A stretch of DNA of 64,000 nucleotides, from contig NZ_JBNPMC010000005.1 of assembly GCF_050313795.1 (NCBI RefSeq), forward strand, positions 1 to 64,000, read 5' to 3'. Under the pieces are notes generated by a model that saw only the letters and a list, made by a program, of their open reading frames with translations, was not told the origin of the DNA and searched no databases. A program made the translations under genes and the position numbers. Origin of the DNA: CAMBRQ01 sp945870325 (GTDB lineage: Bacteria > Bacillota > Clostridia > Lachnospirales > Lachnospiraceae). Shown piece by piece: positions 31,839 through 40,073 of the stretch; within the stretch, counting starts at the first letter, position 1, and every line of letters begins with the position of its first letter.

Positions 31839-32831
31839 ATGATGAAAACAGAAGAACTTCAGTTGGTATCAGAATGGGATAAGACATTTCCAAAGAGTGA
31901 AAAAGTAGACCATAAAAAAGTGACATTTATCAATAGATATGGCATTACTCTTGCAGCAGATATGTATATACCAAAGAATGTAAAAAACAAACTGCCTGCG
32001 ATTGCGGTCAGCGGACCATTTGGAGCGGTAAAGGAGCAGTGTTCCGGTCTCTATGCACAGACCATGGCAGAACGGGGATATCTTACCATTGCCTTTGATC
32101 CATCCTATACAGGTGAAAGTGGTGGAATTCCCAGATATATGGCTTCACCGGATATCAATACGGAGGATTTTATGGCAGCAGTGGATTTCCTTTCCGTGCA
32201 GGATTGTGTGGATACTGAGAAAATCGGTATCATCGGTATTTGTGGATGGGGCGGGATGGCCCTGAATGCAGCTGCCCTCGATACAAGAGTGAAAGCCACT
32301 GTGGTGTCTACCATGTATGACATGAGCAGGGTAAATGCAAATGGCTATTTTGATTCTGAAAACAGCGAGGAATCCAGATTTAAGAAAAAGCAGGCTTTGA
32401 ATGTTCTTAGAACCAAAGAGTATAAAATGGGCGAGTATTCCAGGGGAGGCGGATGTATGCCGTTGCCGGTTCCTGAAGATGTGCCATTTTTCGTAAAGGA
32501 TTACAGTGAGTATTATAAGGGCAGATGTTATCATGCAAGAAGTCTTAATTCCAATGAAGGCTGGAATAGTATCGGATGCCAGTCTTTCATGAATCAGCCA
32601 ATTTTAAGATACAGCAATGAAATAAGAAGCGCTGTGCTTATCATGCATGGTGAAAAGGCACACAGTTTTTATTTTGGAAAGGATGCTTATGATGCCATGA
32701 TTCAGGATAGTCAATACACAGAAAATAAGGAACTGTTAGTGATTCCCGGTGCGGTCCATACAGATCTTTATGATAATCTGGATGTGATTCCTTTTCATAA
32801 AATGGACGACTTTTTCAAACAGAATATGTAA
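31839..32831 (+). CDS. Alpha/beta hydrolase (dienelactone hydrolase-like)
   Basis: A 330-residue hydrolase of the alpha/beta fold. VTFINRYGITLAADMYIP opens the fold, the oxyanion region has VSGPFGAVKEQ, and IGICGWGGMALNAAA holds the nucleophile elbow, with C in place of S as in dienelactone hydrolase relatives. The catalytic His is in VIPGAVHTDLYD near the C-terminus. The start is at 31839 or 31842, with SD AAAGGA at 31827-31832; an ATG at 31824 overlaps the SD. It is followed by the flavodoxin gene after 15 bp. Such pairs with a MerR regulator are common in gut Firmicutes and probably respond to a reactive compound. Confidence 0.85.
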   Translation: MMKTEELQLVSEWDKTFPKSEKVDHKKVTFINRYGITLAADMYIPKNVKNKLPAIAVSGPFGAVKEQCSGLYAQTMAERGYLTIAFDPSYTGESGGIPRYMASPDINTEDFMAAVDFLSVQDCVDTEKIGIIGICGWGGMALNAAALDTRVKATVVSTMYDMSRVNANGYFDSENSEESRFKKKQALNVLRTKEYKMGEYSRGGGCMPLPVPEDVPFFVKDYSEYYKGRCYHARSLNSNEGWNSIGCQSFMNQPILRYSNEIRSAVLIMHGEKAHSFYFGKDAYDAMIQDSQYTENKELLVIPGAVHTDLYDNLDVIPFHKMDDFFKQNM

Positions 32832-32846
32832 CGGAGGGGTAAAAAC

Positions 32847-33098
32847 ATGAAGAAGAAATTAGTGGCATTTTTTAGTGCAAGTGGAGTGACAAAAAAGGCA
32901 GCGGAAAGAATAGCAGAAATAGCAAATGCTGATTTATTTGAAATAAGACCAATGGTACGTTATACAGAGGCCGATCTCAATTGGATGGATAAGACATCCA
33001 GAAGTTCAGTTGAGATGAATAATCCAATGTCAAGACCTGAAATAGCAGTCAAGGTGGACGATATATCACAATATGACACAGTGATCATAGGATTTCCT
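32847..33098 (+). pseudogene. Flavodoxin, N-terminal half, gene interrupted
   Basis: The frame starts MKKKLVAFFSASGVTKKAAERIA, the FMN-phosphate loop of flavodoxins, and runs to YDTVIIGFP at 33098. Family sequence would continue with IWWYTAP, which lies at 35958 in the window. After 33098 the frame reads foreign codons and stops at 33128. SD GGAGGGG precedes the ATG. The gene is split by a 2.86-kb insertion and is inactive. Confidence 0.9.
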
Positions 33099-33220
33099 AA
33101 AATGGAGCAAGGTTTTAACTGTGTATAGCGTCTACCAAGTAACAATACAACTGAATATAGCCACACAATATACAAAGCATAGGAAAAAATGTGTATGCAG
33201 TAAGTGGGAAATATATAATG

Positions 33221-33260
33221 ACTGGCAAGGAGAAATGGGACTCCCTATGCCAGTTTTTTG
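33221..33260 (+). terminator. Terminator in the left part of the insertion
   Basis: ACTGGCA-AGGAG pairs with CTCCCT-ATGCCAGT (33221-33254), followed by six Ts. No gene is recognised directly upstream, so it probably ended a gene now lost. Confidence 0.8.
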
Positions 33261-33428
33261 TTGAGGAGAACGTATTACATAGAGGTTTGGTTGTTGCTAA
33301 GACAAAACTTCTGGTAAATGAACATTGATTATAGTATAATATTGAGAAACACATTGATAGTTATTAAAGCTGTAGTAAATGGATAGAGGTAATAGAAATG
33401 AAATATAATATAATACAGGATTAGCACA

Positions 33429-33540
33429 ATGACCAGCAATTTTTGTAAGTTCAACTTGCTATGATTTAAAGCAAATCAGGCAAAATATAAGGGACTTTAT
33501 TGAAGATGATCTGGGTTATGAAGCTATACTATCAGAACAT
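33429..33540 (+). pseudogene. DUF4062 N-terminal segment, out of frame with the following gene
   Basis: In the frame starting at 33433 the sequence reads PAIFVSSTCYDLKQIRQNI then RDFIEDDLGYEAILSEH, the typical start of DUF4062 proteins. The ATG at 33429 is one base out of that frame. Near 33535-33545 family sequence jumps to NILNVLPIWKKNSTADF in the frame of the next feature, with about 60 DUF4062 residues missing. A deletion and a frameshift are therefore present. Confidence 0.75.
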
Positions 33541-35302
33541 ATTAAATGTTTTGCCAATTTGGAAAAAGAATAGTACAGCTGATTTTTCTGAGATAGTTGA
33601 TTCGCCTAGAATATTTGATTTTGTTGATACTTTAAGAAACAAGGATAGTAATTGGATTCATGAATTCAATAGCGGTAAAGACATCATTAATTGTCTAAAA
33701 AAGCAATGGGCTTATTTGGTTAATGATTGTCTGTGCTTAAGACAGCACTTTCATAGGGAAGGGATATCACCTAAAGTATTACAATATTCAGGTCGTGTAT
33801 TTGAAATAGCTGTTGAAAAGCCAGATTTTTGGGAATATCTTTTATTTGCAGCGGCGTTAAAAGATAATTTAGGTAGATTAGACGACTTAAGATATGATAT
33901 GAAATATGGAATTTCATTTAGAAATGCAGTTCTGTATGATGAACCAAAGGAAATTATTGATTTTGTTCAAATCAAATGTAGTGAGTTTGTAAATAGAACA
34001 AGCTGGCGTGATGAGTATTTGAAATGGATCTGCGGTTTCGCAAATGCTCAGGGTGGCAAGATATATATTGGAACTGATGACAACGGCACCGTCATTGGTG
34101 TACAAGACAGTAAAAAGTTGTTGGAAAATATTCCAAATAAAGTTCGGGATATTCTTGGTATCATTGTGGATGTTAATTTGCTTACACAAGAGGACAAGGA
34201 TTATATTGAAATCTGTGTCAATCCGAGCAGTTATCCGGTCAATTACAAAGGAGAATATCATTATCGGAGTGGCAGTACAAAGCAGCTTTTAAGAGGAGCA
34301 GCTTTGACAGAGTTTCTATTGTCTAAAACAGGATATAAATGGGATGCAGTTCCGGTGGATGGTGTTACGGTTGACGATCTGGACAAAGAGAGTTTCGACA
34401 TTTTCCGGCGTGAGGCTCTGCGAAGCGGTCGTATGACAGAAGAAGATCTGAATATGAGTAATGAACAGCTTTTGGACAGTCTTGGTCTTTTTGAGCAAGG
34501 CAGGCTGAAACGTGCGGCAATTCTTCTGTTTCATCGCAACCCGGAAAAATGGGTCACAGGTGCATATATCAAAATCGGATATTTTGGAGAAGGCTCCGAC
34601 CTGCGTTATCAGGACGAAATTCATGGTTCATTATTTATACAGGCAGACAGGGTTATAGAATTGATTTACTTGAAGTACATGAAAGCGATGATATCTTATG
34701 ACAATGTTACCAGAATTGAAACATATCCGCTTCCGAAAGCGGCTGTCAGGGAGGCGGTATATAATGCGATTATTCATTCTAATTATGCAGCATTAGTTCC
34801 GATACAGATACGGATTCATGAAGATGCAGTGTATATCAGTAATGACTGCGTATTTCCGGTAGGCTGGACAGTAGAAACATTGATGGAGCGCCATCGTTCG
34901 CAACCCTATAATCCCAATATTGCCAATGGATTTTTCCGGGCAGGATATGTGGAAACATGGGGACGTGGGATAGAAAAGATATGTGAAGCTTGCAAAAAGC
35001 ATGGAGTTCCTTTGCCGGAATATAAAATTCATTTAGAAGATATTATGGTAAAATTTACACCTTTATTGAGCTCTAAAGTGTCAAAAGAACAAAATGGCAC
35101 TTTAAGTGGCACTTTAGATGGCACTTTGGAAGAAAAGATATTATTGACGATAAAGAAAAATCCTCATGCAACGCAACAACAAATTGCGCTGGAGATTGAT
35201 TGTTCTGAACGAAAAGTAAAACGCCTTATGAAAGCAATGCAGGAAGAGGGCATTATTGAACGTATCGGTGGTCGGAAATTAGGACAATGGATTGAAAAAT
35301 AA
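33500..35302 (+). CDS. DUF4062 C-part fused to AlbA/ATPase-like (Schlafen-type) protein, 5' damaged
   Basis: A 600-codon frame. Residues about 13-165 are the C-terminal part of DUF4062 (LPIWKKNSTADFSEIVDSP ... VQIKCSEFVN). From about 168 it is an AlbA_2/Schlafen-AAA type protein: SWRDEYLKWICGFANAQGG, IYIGTDDNGTVIGV, and YHYRSGSTKQLLRG. A GHKL-like region (AAVREAVYNAIIHSNY ... FRAGYVETWGRGIEKI) and a C-terminal winged helix (ATQQQIALEIDCSERKVKRLMKAM) follow. Proteins of the second type are putative ATP-dependent regulators. The fusion may have come from a deletion joining two genes. The first in-frame ATG has no SD because the real start is upstream and out of frame. Confidence 0.7.
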   Translation: MKMIWVMKLYYQNILNVLPIWKKNSTADFSEIVDSPRIFDFVDTLRNKDSNWIHEFNSGKDIINCLKKQWAYLVNDCLCLRQHFHREGISPKVLQYSGRVFEIAVEKPDFWEYLLFAAALKDNLGRLDDLRYDMKYGISFRNAVLYDEPKEIIDFVQIKCSEFVNRTSWRDEYLKWICGFANAQGGKIYIGTDDNGTVIGVQDSKKLLENIPNKVRDILGIIVDVNLLTQEDKDYIEICVNPSSYPVNYKGEYHYRSGSTKQLLRGAALTEFLLSKTGYKWDAVPVDGVTVDDLDKESFDIFRREALRSGRMTEEDLNMSNEQLLDSLGLFEQGRLKRAAILLFHRNPEKWVTGAYIKIGYFGEGSDLRYQDEIHGSLFIQADRVIELIYLKYMKAMISYDNVTRIETYPLPKAAVREAVYNAIIHSNYAALVPIQIRIHEDAVYISNDCVFPVGWTVETLMERHRSQPYNPNIANGFFRAGYVETWGRGIEKICEACKKHGVPLPEYKIHLEDIMVKFTPLLSSKVSKEQNGTLSGTLDGTLEEKILLTIKKNPHATQQQIALEIDCSERKVKRLMKAMQEEGIIERIGGRKLGQWIEK

Positions 35303-35310
35303 AGGTTACT

Positions 35311-35957
35311 TTGACAAGACATATGAAGAGAAAGATTCCGCTTAAACAGAAAGTCTATCTGCCGGAATATTTTAAAGGTAATGTGGCTCAATCATTTCAA
35401 AAAGAGTCTGACCAGAGAATATTGTACTGGGATTTTGATAAAGATCTTGATGAAAAGATAAAGATACAGATAGAAATACTTCTGAATGAAATCGTAAGAA
35501 CAATAAAAAACAGAGAAGATAGACGAAACAGGTACTTGCTTCCGTTAAAGTGCCTGTTTTGCCGGAAAGTATTATTTCTGGAGTCTACGGAAATTGATTG
35601 GGAAGCCAATGTTTGGTTTGTTGAGCGGTTGAATATTTTGCCTGAGAGATATAGCCGCAGTAATACGATTGATAGTTTTTCCTTTTTGGCTATTGAGTGT
35701 GCTGAAAATCGGCAAGGCTTGCAGAAATACTTAAAATATCTTTTGACGGCTACTTCTTTGAATTTGGGAACCATTCGTATTCATCATACTTATATTAGGG
35801 ATTTCCTGAAATTTTTAGAAGAATCTCAGAAAAACATGATGGATATTGATTCGGCTACCATAAAACAATATTTTAATCGATTGGCTATGCAAAATATTAA
35901 AGCCCAAAGTTATAACAACAAACTACAGGTTATTTCGGCATTTCTACGCTACCTGCA
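35311..35957 (+). pseudogene. Tyrosine recombinase, N-terminal part only
   Basis: About 215 codons match the N-terminal and core-binding region of a large Tn554-like or clostridial integrase: a unique region, then NLGTIRIHHTYIRDFLKFLEE and TIKQYFNRLAMQNIKAQSYN with QVISAFLRYLQ. The catalytic domain with R-H-R-Y is absent. The recombinase sequence ends at 35957, exactly where flavodoxin sequence resumes; the frame then runs on into it out of frame to 36084. It probably drove the insertion before being truncated. Confidence 0.75.
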
Positions 35958-36191
35958 ATCTGGTGGTATACTGCTCCGACAATCATTAAAACTTTTTTGT
36001 AATCTTATGATTTTTCTGGCAAAAAGATTGCAATATTTGCTACATCCGGAGGAAGTGGACTTGGAAAAACAGTCAGTGATTTAAAACCGTGTGTAGCAGA
36101 AAGTGCAAGTTTTGTAGCAGAAAAGTTAATGAATCGCATTACAGATACAGAAATTCAAAACTATGTTGACAGGTGGAAATTTTTAATGTAA
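35958..36191 (+). pseudogene. Flavodoxin, C-terminal half
   Basis: The frame from 35958 reads IWWYTAPTIIKTFL, an in-frame TAA at 36000, then SYDFSGKKIAIFATSGGSG and LGKTVSDLKPCVAESASFVAE to the end at 36191. This is the flavodoxin C-terminal half, with the FMN-contacting W/Y loop at the start and the SGGSGLG loop. It completes the N-terminal half at 32847-33098. The internal TAA shows decay after the split. The last codons are fused to a truncated cupin gene. Confidence 0.88.
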
Positions 36192-36478
36192 CTTTTGAAC
36201 CAGGATGTAGAAATAACTGGCATATCCATCACGCAAAGCAAGGAGGCGGTCAGATTCTTGTATGCGTTGCAGGAAGAGGTTATTATCAGGAAGAGGGCAA
36301 GGATGCAATTGAAATGAAGTCGGGAGATTGCATTAATATCCCTATTAATGTTAAGCATTGGCACGGTGCAGCACCAGAAAGTTGGTTTAGCCACCTTGCA
36401 ATTGAAGTACCTGGAGTAGAAGGAACGAATGAATGGTTAGAACCTGTGAATGATGATGTATATGGTAAATTGAAATAA
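36173..36478 (+). pseudogene. Cupin domain protein, N-terminally truncated
   Basis: The 101 codons read the core of a small cupin: NVTFEPGCRNNWHIHHA (metal-binding histidines), GGQILVCVAGRGYYQEEGK, then INIPINVKHWHGAAPESWFSHLAIE. Such proteins are usually 120-160 residues and have an extra N-terminal strand region that is missing. The GTG at 36173 lies within the last flavodoxin codons and has no SD, so a deletion joined the two genes. The C-terminal half is intact and might still fold, but expression is doubtful. Confidence 0.75.
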
Positions 36479-36499
36479 AACAGCATAATGATTGCATTG

Positions 36500-36782
36500 C
36501 AGCATAGAAGAACTTCAATGATAGTAAGGATAAAATACGTTTTTCCTCCTCCAGTGCCGCCGGCAATCAGCATATGGGGGTAGCCGTCCTTTAACTCTTT
36601 TGACATCAACTCACAGTACAAGCCTGTTTCCAGCCTCTTTTCCAAGTGTAAAAGTTGCTCTTGATATTTCCCCAACGTGATTTCTATACGGATATATAAA
36701 GGTCCATGTCCCATACGGTAATACAGTTTAGGAAAGTAAGTGATTTTCTCTTTTTTGGTAGTGGATGGAAAGTCTTTAATAT
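36500..36782 (-). pseudogene. FtsK/TcpA-type conjugation ATPase fragment
   Basis: About 90 codons on the minus strand match the Walker A region of the Tn916 ORF21-like coupling/FtsK protein: KKEKITYFPKLYYRMGHGP, then YPHMLIAGGTGGGKTYFILTIIEVLL. Both ends are lost. It is the only trace of transfer genes in the island and indicates that a Tn916-type conjugative element once occupied this site. Confidence 0.8.
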
Positions 36783-36850
36783 ATGATATCTGTTAGTAAC
36801 AACAGAACTCTCCTAAGCGCTAGTTGTGAGTTTGATTCTCGCAGGGAACG
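36781..36850 (+). repeat. Right island boundary: att core copy 5 with 3' half of split tRNA-Arg
   Basis: A shortened version of the 315-bp repeat (about 36781-36809) joins the core CTCCTAAGCGCTAG (36810-36823). A T-arm follows (GAG-TTTGATT-CTC) and the acceptor strand AGGGAAC with discriminator G (36843-36850). This acceptor strand pairs perfectly with GTTCCCT at 5406-5412, so the tRNA-Arg gene was cut in its anticodon arm by the island. Confidence 0.85.
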
Positions 36851-36933
36851 TGCTTCGTGCTAACATCAGGGTTCGTCGAAAGTTAGTAAGCGTACTATCA
36901 AAAATAAAAAGGTAAAATAGAATATATGGTATA

Positions 36934-37251
36934 TCAGATAAAATATAAGAATACATTTTCACAAACGAACACAACTCCGCAGCACAGAGCAGCGATACCG
37001 ATCATATTGACTCCTTTCCATGCCGCGATGACCCCTACGATTAGTGCCGCAATTCCTGCAAGCGGTATCTGAGGGGCAGTGATAATGGCCGGGAAGGTCA
37101 TGACAGCAAGCGTTACATACGGCACATAGTAGAGAAATGACCGTATGAAAGGATTCTTGATCTTCCGGCGGATCAAAGTCAAAGGAAGCACACGGATCAG
37201 TGTGGATACAATTCCAGCTGTCAGTATATAGAAATAGATATTATGCGTCAT
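36934..37251 (-). CDS. azlD: AzlD family branched-chain amino acid exporter subunit
   Basis: A 105-residue membrane protein with about four hydrophobic helices (YFYILTAGIVSTLIRVLPLTLI to IAALCCGVVFVCENVFLYF), matching AzlD. With AzlC it forms a branched-chain amino acid efflux system. The start at 37251 has SD GAGGAGG; a longer frame has none. It overlaps the end of azlC by 11 bp. It is the first core-type gene to the right of the island. Confidence 0.9.
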   Translation of the reverse strand: MTHNIYFYILTAGIVSTLIRVLPLTLIRRKIKNPFIRSFLYYVPYVTLAVMTFPAIITAPQIPLAGIAALIVGVIAAWKGVNMIGIAALCCGVVFVCENVFLYFI

Positions 37252-37996
37252 ATTCAGGAACCTCCTCGTCAGAGAGTGTGTTGGTATCGTCGTCTTTGTC
37301 TTGGATTGGAAAAAGCGCGGCCGCAATCCCTGCTATGAGTACCGTCAGAAGACTGATCTTCATGCTGTCTGATACGTGATCAAAAAGTGGAATTTCAGAC
37401 ACAATAAAACTGATCACGAAACTTGCAGAGACTACGCCGCCGATTACCTTATTGTTTTTTGCGGCAGGGATGATAATTGCTACGAACATGCCGTATAATG
37501 CAACGCTCAGAGCGCTGACCGCAGAGACAGGCAGGATATTCCCCGCTGTAATTCCAAGGGCTGTGCCAAGCGCCCATCCTGGGATGGAGATGCTCATAGC
37601 GCCATAAGTATAATAGGGATCCAGAGAACCGGCTCTTGCGATGCTGATTCCGAAGATTTCGTCCGTGATTCCGAATCCGACCCAGAAGCGGTGGAAAAGG
37701 GAAGCGTTTGGAGCAAATCGCTGGCTCAATGAACAACTCATCAATAGATATCTTATATTAGTAATTAAAATGACAAAAGCCATTTCAAGATAAGAAGCAT
37801 TTGCCATTATAACAGTAAATTCGGCATATTCCCCTGCGGAAGCGTGGTTTACCACGCTGGATATGAAGCCTTGAACGGGAGTCAGTCCAGCCTTTCTTGC
37901 TACAATTCCCAAAGAAAAAGCTACCGCAAAGTAGCCAAGTGCAATTGGCAAGCCATCGTGTAGTCCATTTACAAAACCATTTTTATGTCGATTCAT
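37241..37996 (-). CDS. azlC: AzlC family branched-chain amino acid exporter
   Basis: A 251-residue membrane protein of the AzlC family. GLHDGLPIALGYFAVAFSLGIVARKAGL at the start and ITNIRYLLMSCSLSQRF are typical, and there are about seven hydrophobic segments. The tail is short and acidic (DKDDDTNTLSDEEVPEYDA). The start at 37996 has SD GAGGTG. It forms an operon with azlD. The divergent gene is a macro-domain protein. Confidence 0.92.
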   Translation of the reverse strand: MNRHKNGFVNGLHDGLPIALGYFAVAFSLGIVARKAGLTPVQGFISSVVNHASAGEYAEFTVIMANASYLEMAFVILITNIRYLLMSCSLSQRFAPNASLFHRFWVGFGITDEIFGISIARAGSLDPYYTYGAMSISIPGWALGTALGITAGNILPVSAVSALSVALYGMFVAIIIPAAKNNKVIGGVVSASFVISFIVSEIPLFDHVSDSMKISLLTVLIAGIAAALFPIQDKDDDTNTLSDEEVPEYDA

Positions 37997-38165
37997 CTTT
38001 TTCACCTCGTTATTAGTATAGTCTGTCAAGGAAAGAGATTCAAGTATCTGAGAAGTGATATTGAAGTTGAATTTTAAGTAATATTGAAGTATCATGGGAT
38101 AAGATTGATTACTATGTTGCCTATAATGATGGAAAAAGAATAGAAACGGAGACGGTGAGAAATAA

Positions 38166-39293
38166 ATGCCATTAAAAATTGTGCGTAATGATATCACAAA
38201 AATGTACGCTGACGCCATAGTAAATACTGCAAATGCCCATCCTACAGTAGGAACAGGCTGTGACCATGCTATTTATCATGCTGCAGGGTATGACGAATTA
38301 TTAAAATACAGAAGTGAAAAGATAGGATACGTTCCGGAAGGGGATGCATTCATTACTCCGGGATTTCGATTGAACTGTGATTATATTATTCATGCGGTAA
38401 GTCCGTTATTTGTTGATGGCAGCAGTGATGAAGAGACAAAACTGCGTTCCTGTTATAAAAAGAGTCTGCAGATTGCGTTGGAGCATCATGTAAAAACCAT
38501 AGCATTTCCGTTGATTTCCACCGGTGGATTCGGATACCCCAAAGAGGAAGGATTCCGAATTGCAGTGGATGAAATCAATGTTTTTATTATGAAACACGAG
38601 ATGCTGGTATATCTGGTTGTATTTGACAGCACAGCAACTCGTCTCGGTAACAATCTTTATCCTGATTTGGAATCTTATATTGACCGGAATTATGTGGAGG
38701 AGAAGCGAAGGGAAGAATATTTTCAAATGTCTTATCCATCCAAAGTTCCTGAGCCTATTTCTGATCGGAAAAGTTTAAGGAGAAAAGGTACCAAGCGTGC
38801 AAATCGCCGCAGACTCATTGAAACTACGGAAAGAGATATCCAATCAGAAATGATACCTGCGCCGGGAATTCAGATGGATCAGGCAAAAGATCAGGCGGAT
38901 TTTGATTTCTATGGGAAACACGAAAGTGCCCTGGAAGAGAGAATGAAACATATTTCCGATACATTCTCAGAGTATCTGATCTATCTGATCGACTCCCGGG
39001 GTATGACTTATCCGGATGTATACAAAAGAGCCATCGTCGATAAGAAAGTATTTTCCAAAATCAAGAATAACCCGGATGCGCATCCAAAGAAGATTACGGC
39101 TATGTGCCTCTGCGTAGGAGCGAAGTTAAACATGGATCAGACAAGGGATCTGCTTGCGAGAGCAGGTTATGCATTATCACCATGTGACAAAACGGATATT
39201 ATTTTCTCATATTTTATTGAAAATCAGATCTATGACATGATTGAACTGGACATTCAGTTGGAAGAACATGGGCTTCCATGCTTAATTTCATAA
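38166..39293 (+). CDS. Macro-domain protein with C-terminal helical regulatory region
   Basis: A 375-residue protein. Residues 1-170 are a macro domain, which binds ADP-ribose or hydrolyses it from targets: IVRNDITKMYADAIVNTANAHPTVGTG, then GCDHAIYHAAG and IAFPLISTGGFGYPKEE. The linker (180-240) is basic, and the C-terminal 120 residues (HISDTFSEYLIYLIDSRGM to GYALSPCDKTDIIFSYFIE) are helical and resemble a helix-turn-helix plus regulatory fold. A vWA protein gene follows after a terminator, a pairing often seen in this group. SD GGTGAG precedes the ATG. Confidence 0.87.
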   Translation: MPLKIVRNDITKMYADAIVNTANAHPTVGTGCDHAIYHAAGYDELLKYRSEKIGYVPEGDAFITPGFRLNCDYIIHAVSPLFVDGSSDEETKLRSCYKKSLQIALEHHVKTIAFPLISTGGFGYPKEEGFRIAVDEINVFIMKHEMLVYLVVFDSTATRLGNNLYPDLESYIDRNYVEEKRREEYFQMSYPSKVPEPISDRKSLRRKGTKRANRRRLIETTERDIQSEMIPAPGIQMDQAKDQADFDFYGKHESALEERMKHISDTFSEYLIYLIDSRGMTYPDVYKRAIVDKKVFSKIKNNPDAHPKKITAMCLCVGAKLNMDQTRDLLARAGYALSPCDKTDIIFSYFIENQIYDMIELDIQLEEHGLPCLIS

Positions 39294-39299
39294 GTGATT

Positions 39300-39331
39300 A
39301 AGGTCGTCTGCCGGGCGACCTTATTTTTTTG
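39300..39331 (+). terminator. Terminator of the macro-domain gene
   Basis: AAGGTCG (39300-39306) pairs with CGACCTT (39316-39322), followed by eight Ts with one A before them. Confidence 0.9.
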
Positions 39332-39384
39332 ACGATGTTGTATGATTGAATCAGAAATAAAAAAGAAAACGGAGGGCATACAAC

Positions 39385-40065
39385 ATGAGAAAAGGATTAA
39401 CAGAATTAGTATTTATTTTAGACAGAAGTGGAAGCATGAGCGGATTAGAAGCAGATACGATCGGAGGTTTTAACTCTCTGGTAGGCAAACAGAAAAAGGA
39501 AGATGGAGAAGCGTTAATCTCAGCAGTTTTATTCGATGATCAGACAGAAGTTCTATATGACAGAGTTTCATTGAATCGTATCGAGCCAATGAATGATAAA
39601 CAGTATTATGTTCGTGGTTGTACGGCTCTTTTAGATGCACTGGGCGGAGCGATTCATCATATTGGAAATGTACATAAATACGCCAGGGAAGAGGATCGCC
39701 CGGAGAAAACCATTTTCATTATTACGACAGATGGTATGGAAAATGCGAGTCGTAGATATACTTATGAGAAAGTGAAAAACTTGGTAGAGCGTCAGAGGAA
39801 TAAGTATGGATGGGAATTTTTATTCCTTGGTGCCAATATGGATGCGATCTCTGTGGCGGGAAGATTCGGTGTTCAGGCGAACCGGGCAGTTAATTATGAG
39901 TGTGACAGCGAAGGAACGCAGCTTAACTATGAGGTGTTATCCAAAGCAGTTTCAAGAGTGAGAGCATGTGCTGCTCCTACAGCAGCTATGGCATTTGATG
40001 AATGTGAGGACTGGGCTGATGAAATAAATGCAGATTATCAGAGAAGACATAGAAGACATAGATAA
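39385..40065 (+). CDS. von Willebrand factor A domain protein
   Basis: A 226-residue soluble vWA protein. The MIDAS motif DRSGSMSG is near residue 12, a conserved T in GCTALLDALGGA, and D in IITTDGMENAS. The start MRKGLTELVFILDRSGSM is close to TerY-type vWA proteins. The tail is basic (RRHRRHR). It binds a metal and probably a partner protein. SD GGAGGG precedes the ATG. It follows the macro-domain gene, and the two may share a role in an ADP-ribose signalling or stress pathway; this is inference. Confidence 0.9.
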   Translation: MRKGLTELVFILDRSGSMSGLEADTIGGFNSLVGKQKKEDGEALISAVLFDDQTEVLYDRVSLNRIEPMNDKQYYVRGCTALLDALGGAIHHIGNVHKYAREEDRPEKTIFIITTDGMENASRRYTYEKVKNLVERQRNKYGWEFLFLGANMDAISVAGRFGVQANRAVNYECDSEGTQLNYEVLSKAVSRVRACAAPTAAMAFDECEDWADEINADYQRRHRRHR

Positions 40066-40073
40066 AAACCGAG

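Larger units (their letters stand above)
33099..35957. mobile_element. 2.86-kb insertion inside the flavodoxin gene
   Basis: Both edges are defined by the exact break of the flavodoxin reading frame, after GFP and before IWWYTAP. The insert has a terminator near its left end, a broken DUF4062/AlbA-type gene, and the N-terminal part of a tyrosine recombinase that ends exactly at the right edge. No inverted repeats or target duplication are visible. The recombinase should lie at the element end, so a rearranged site-specific element is likely. Confidence 0.7.
5437..36823. mobile_element. Composite genomic island in tRNA-Arg(CCU), four modules
   Basis: The island is bounded by the core CTCCTAAGCGCTAG at 5437-5450 and 36810-36823, with further full copies at 8116-8129, 15109-15122 and 31088-31101. 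The cores divide it into modules of about 2.7, 7.0, 16.0 and 5.7 kb. Modules II, III and IV each start with a tRNA 3' half followed by a related hairpin terminator. Modules II and III end in a shared repeat of about 315 bp, and IV ends in a deleted version of it. Only fragments of integrases and of a conjugation ATPase remain. This fits accretion of ICE-derived elements lacking their own integrase, as described for CIMEs. GC content varies sharply between modules. Confidence 0.75.

Noticed and set aside
5437..36823. Calling the island a functional ICE
   Set aside because: Only fragments of integrases and one conjugation ATPase remain; no relaxase or complete transfer gene is present.
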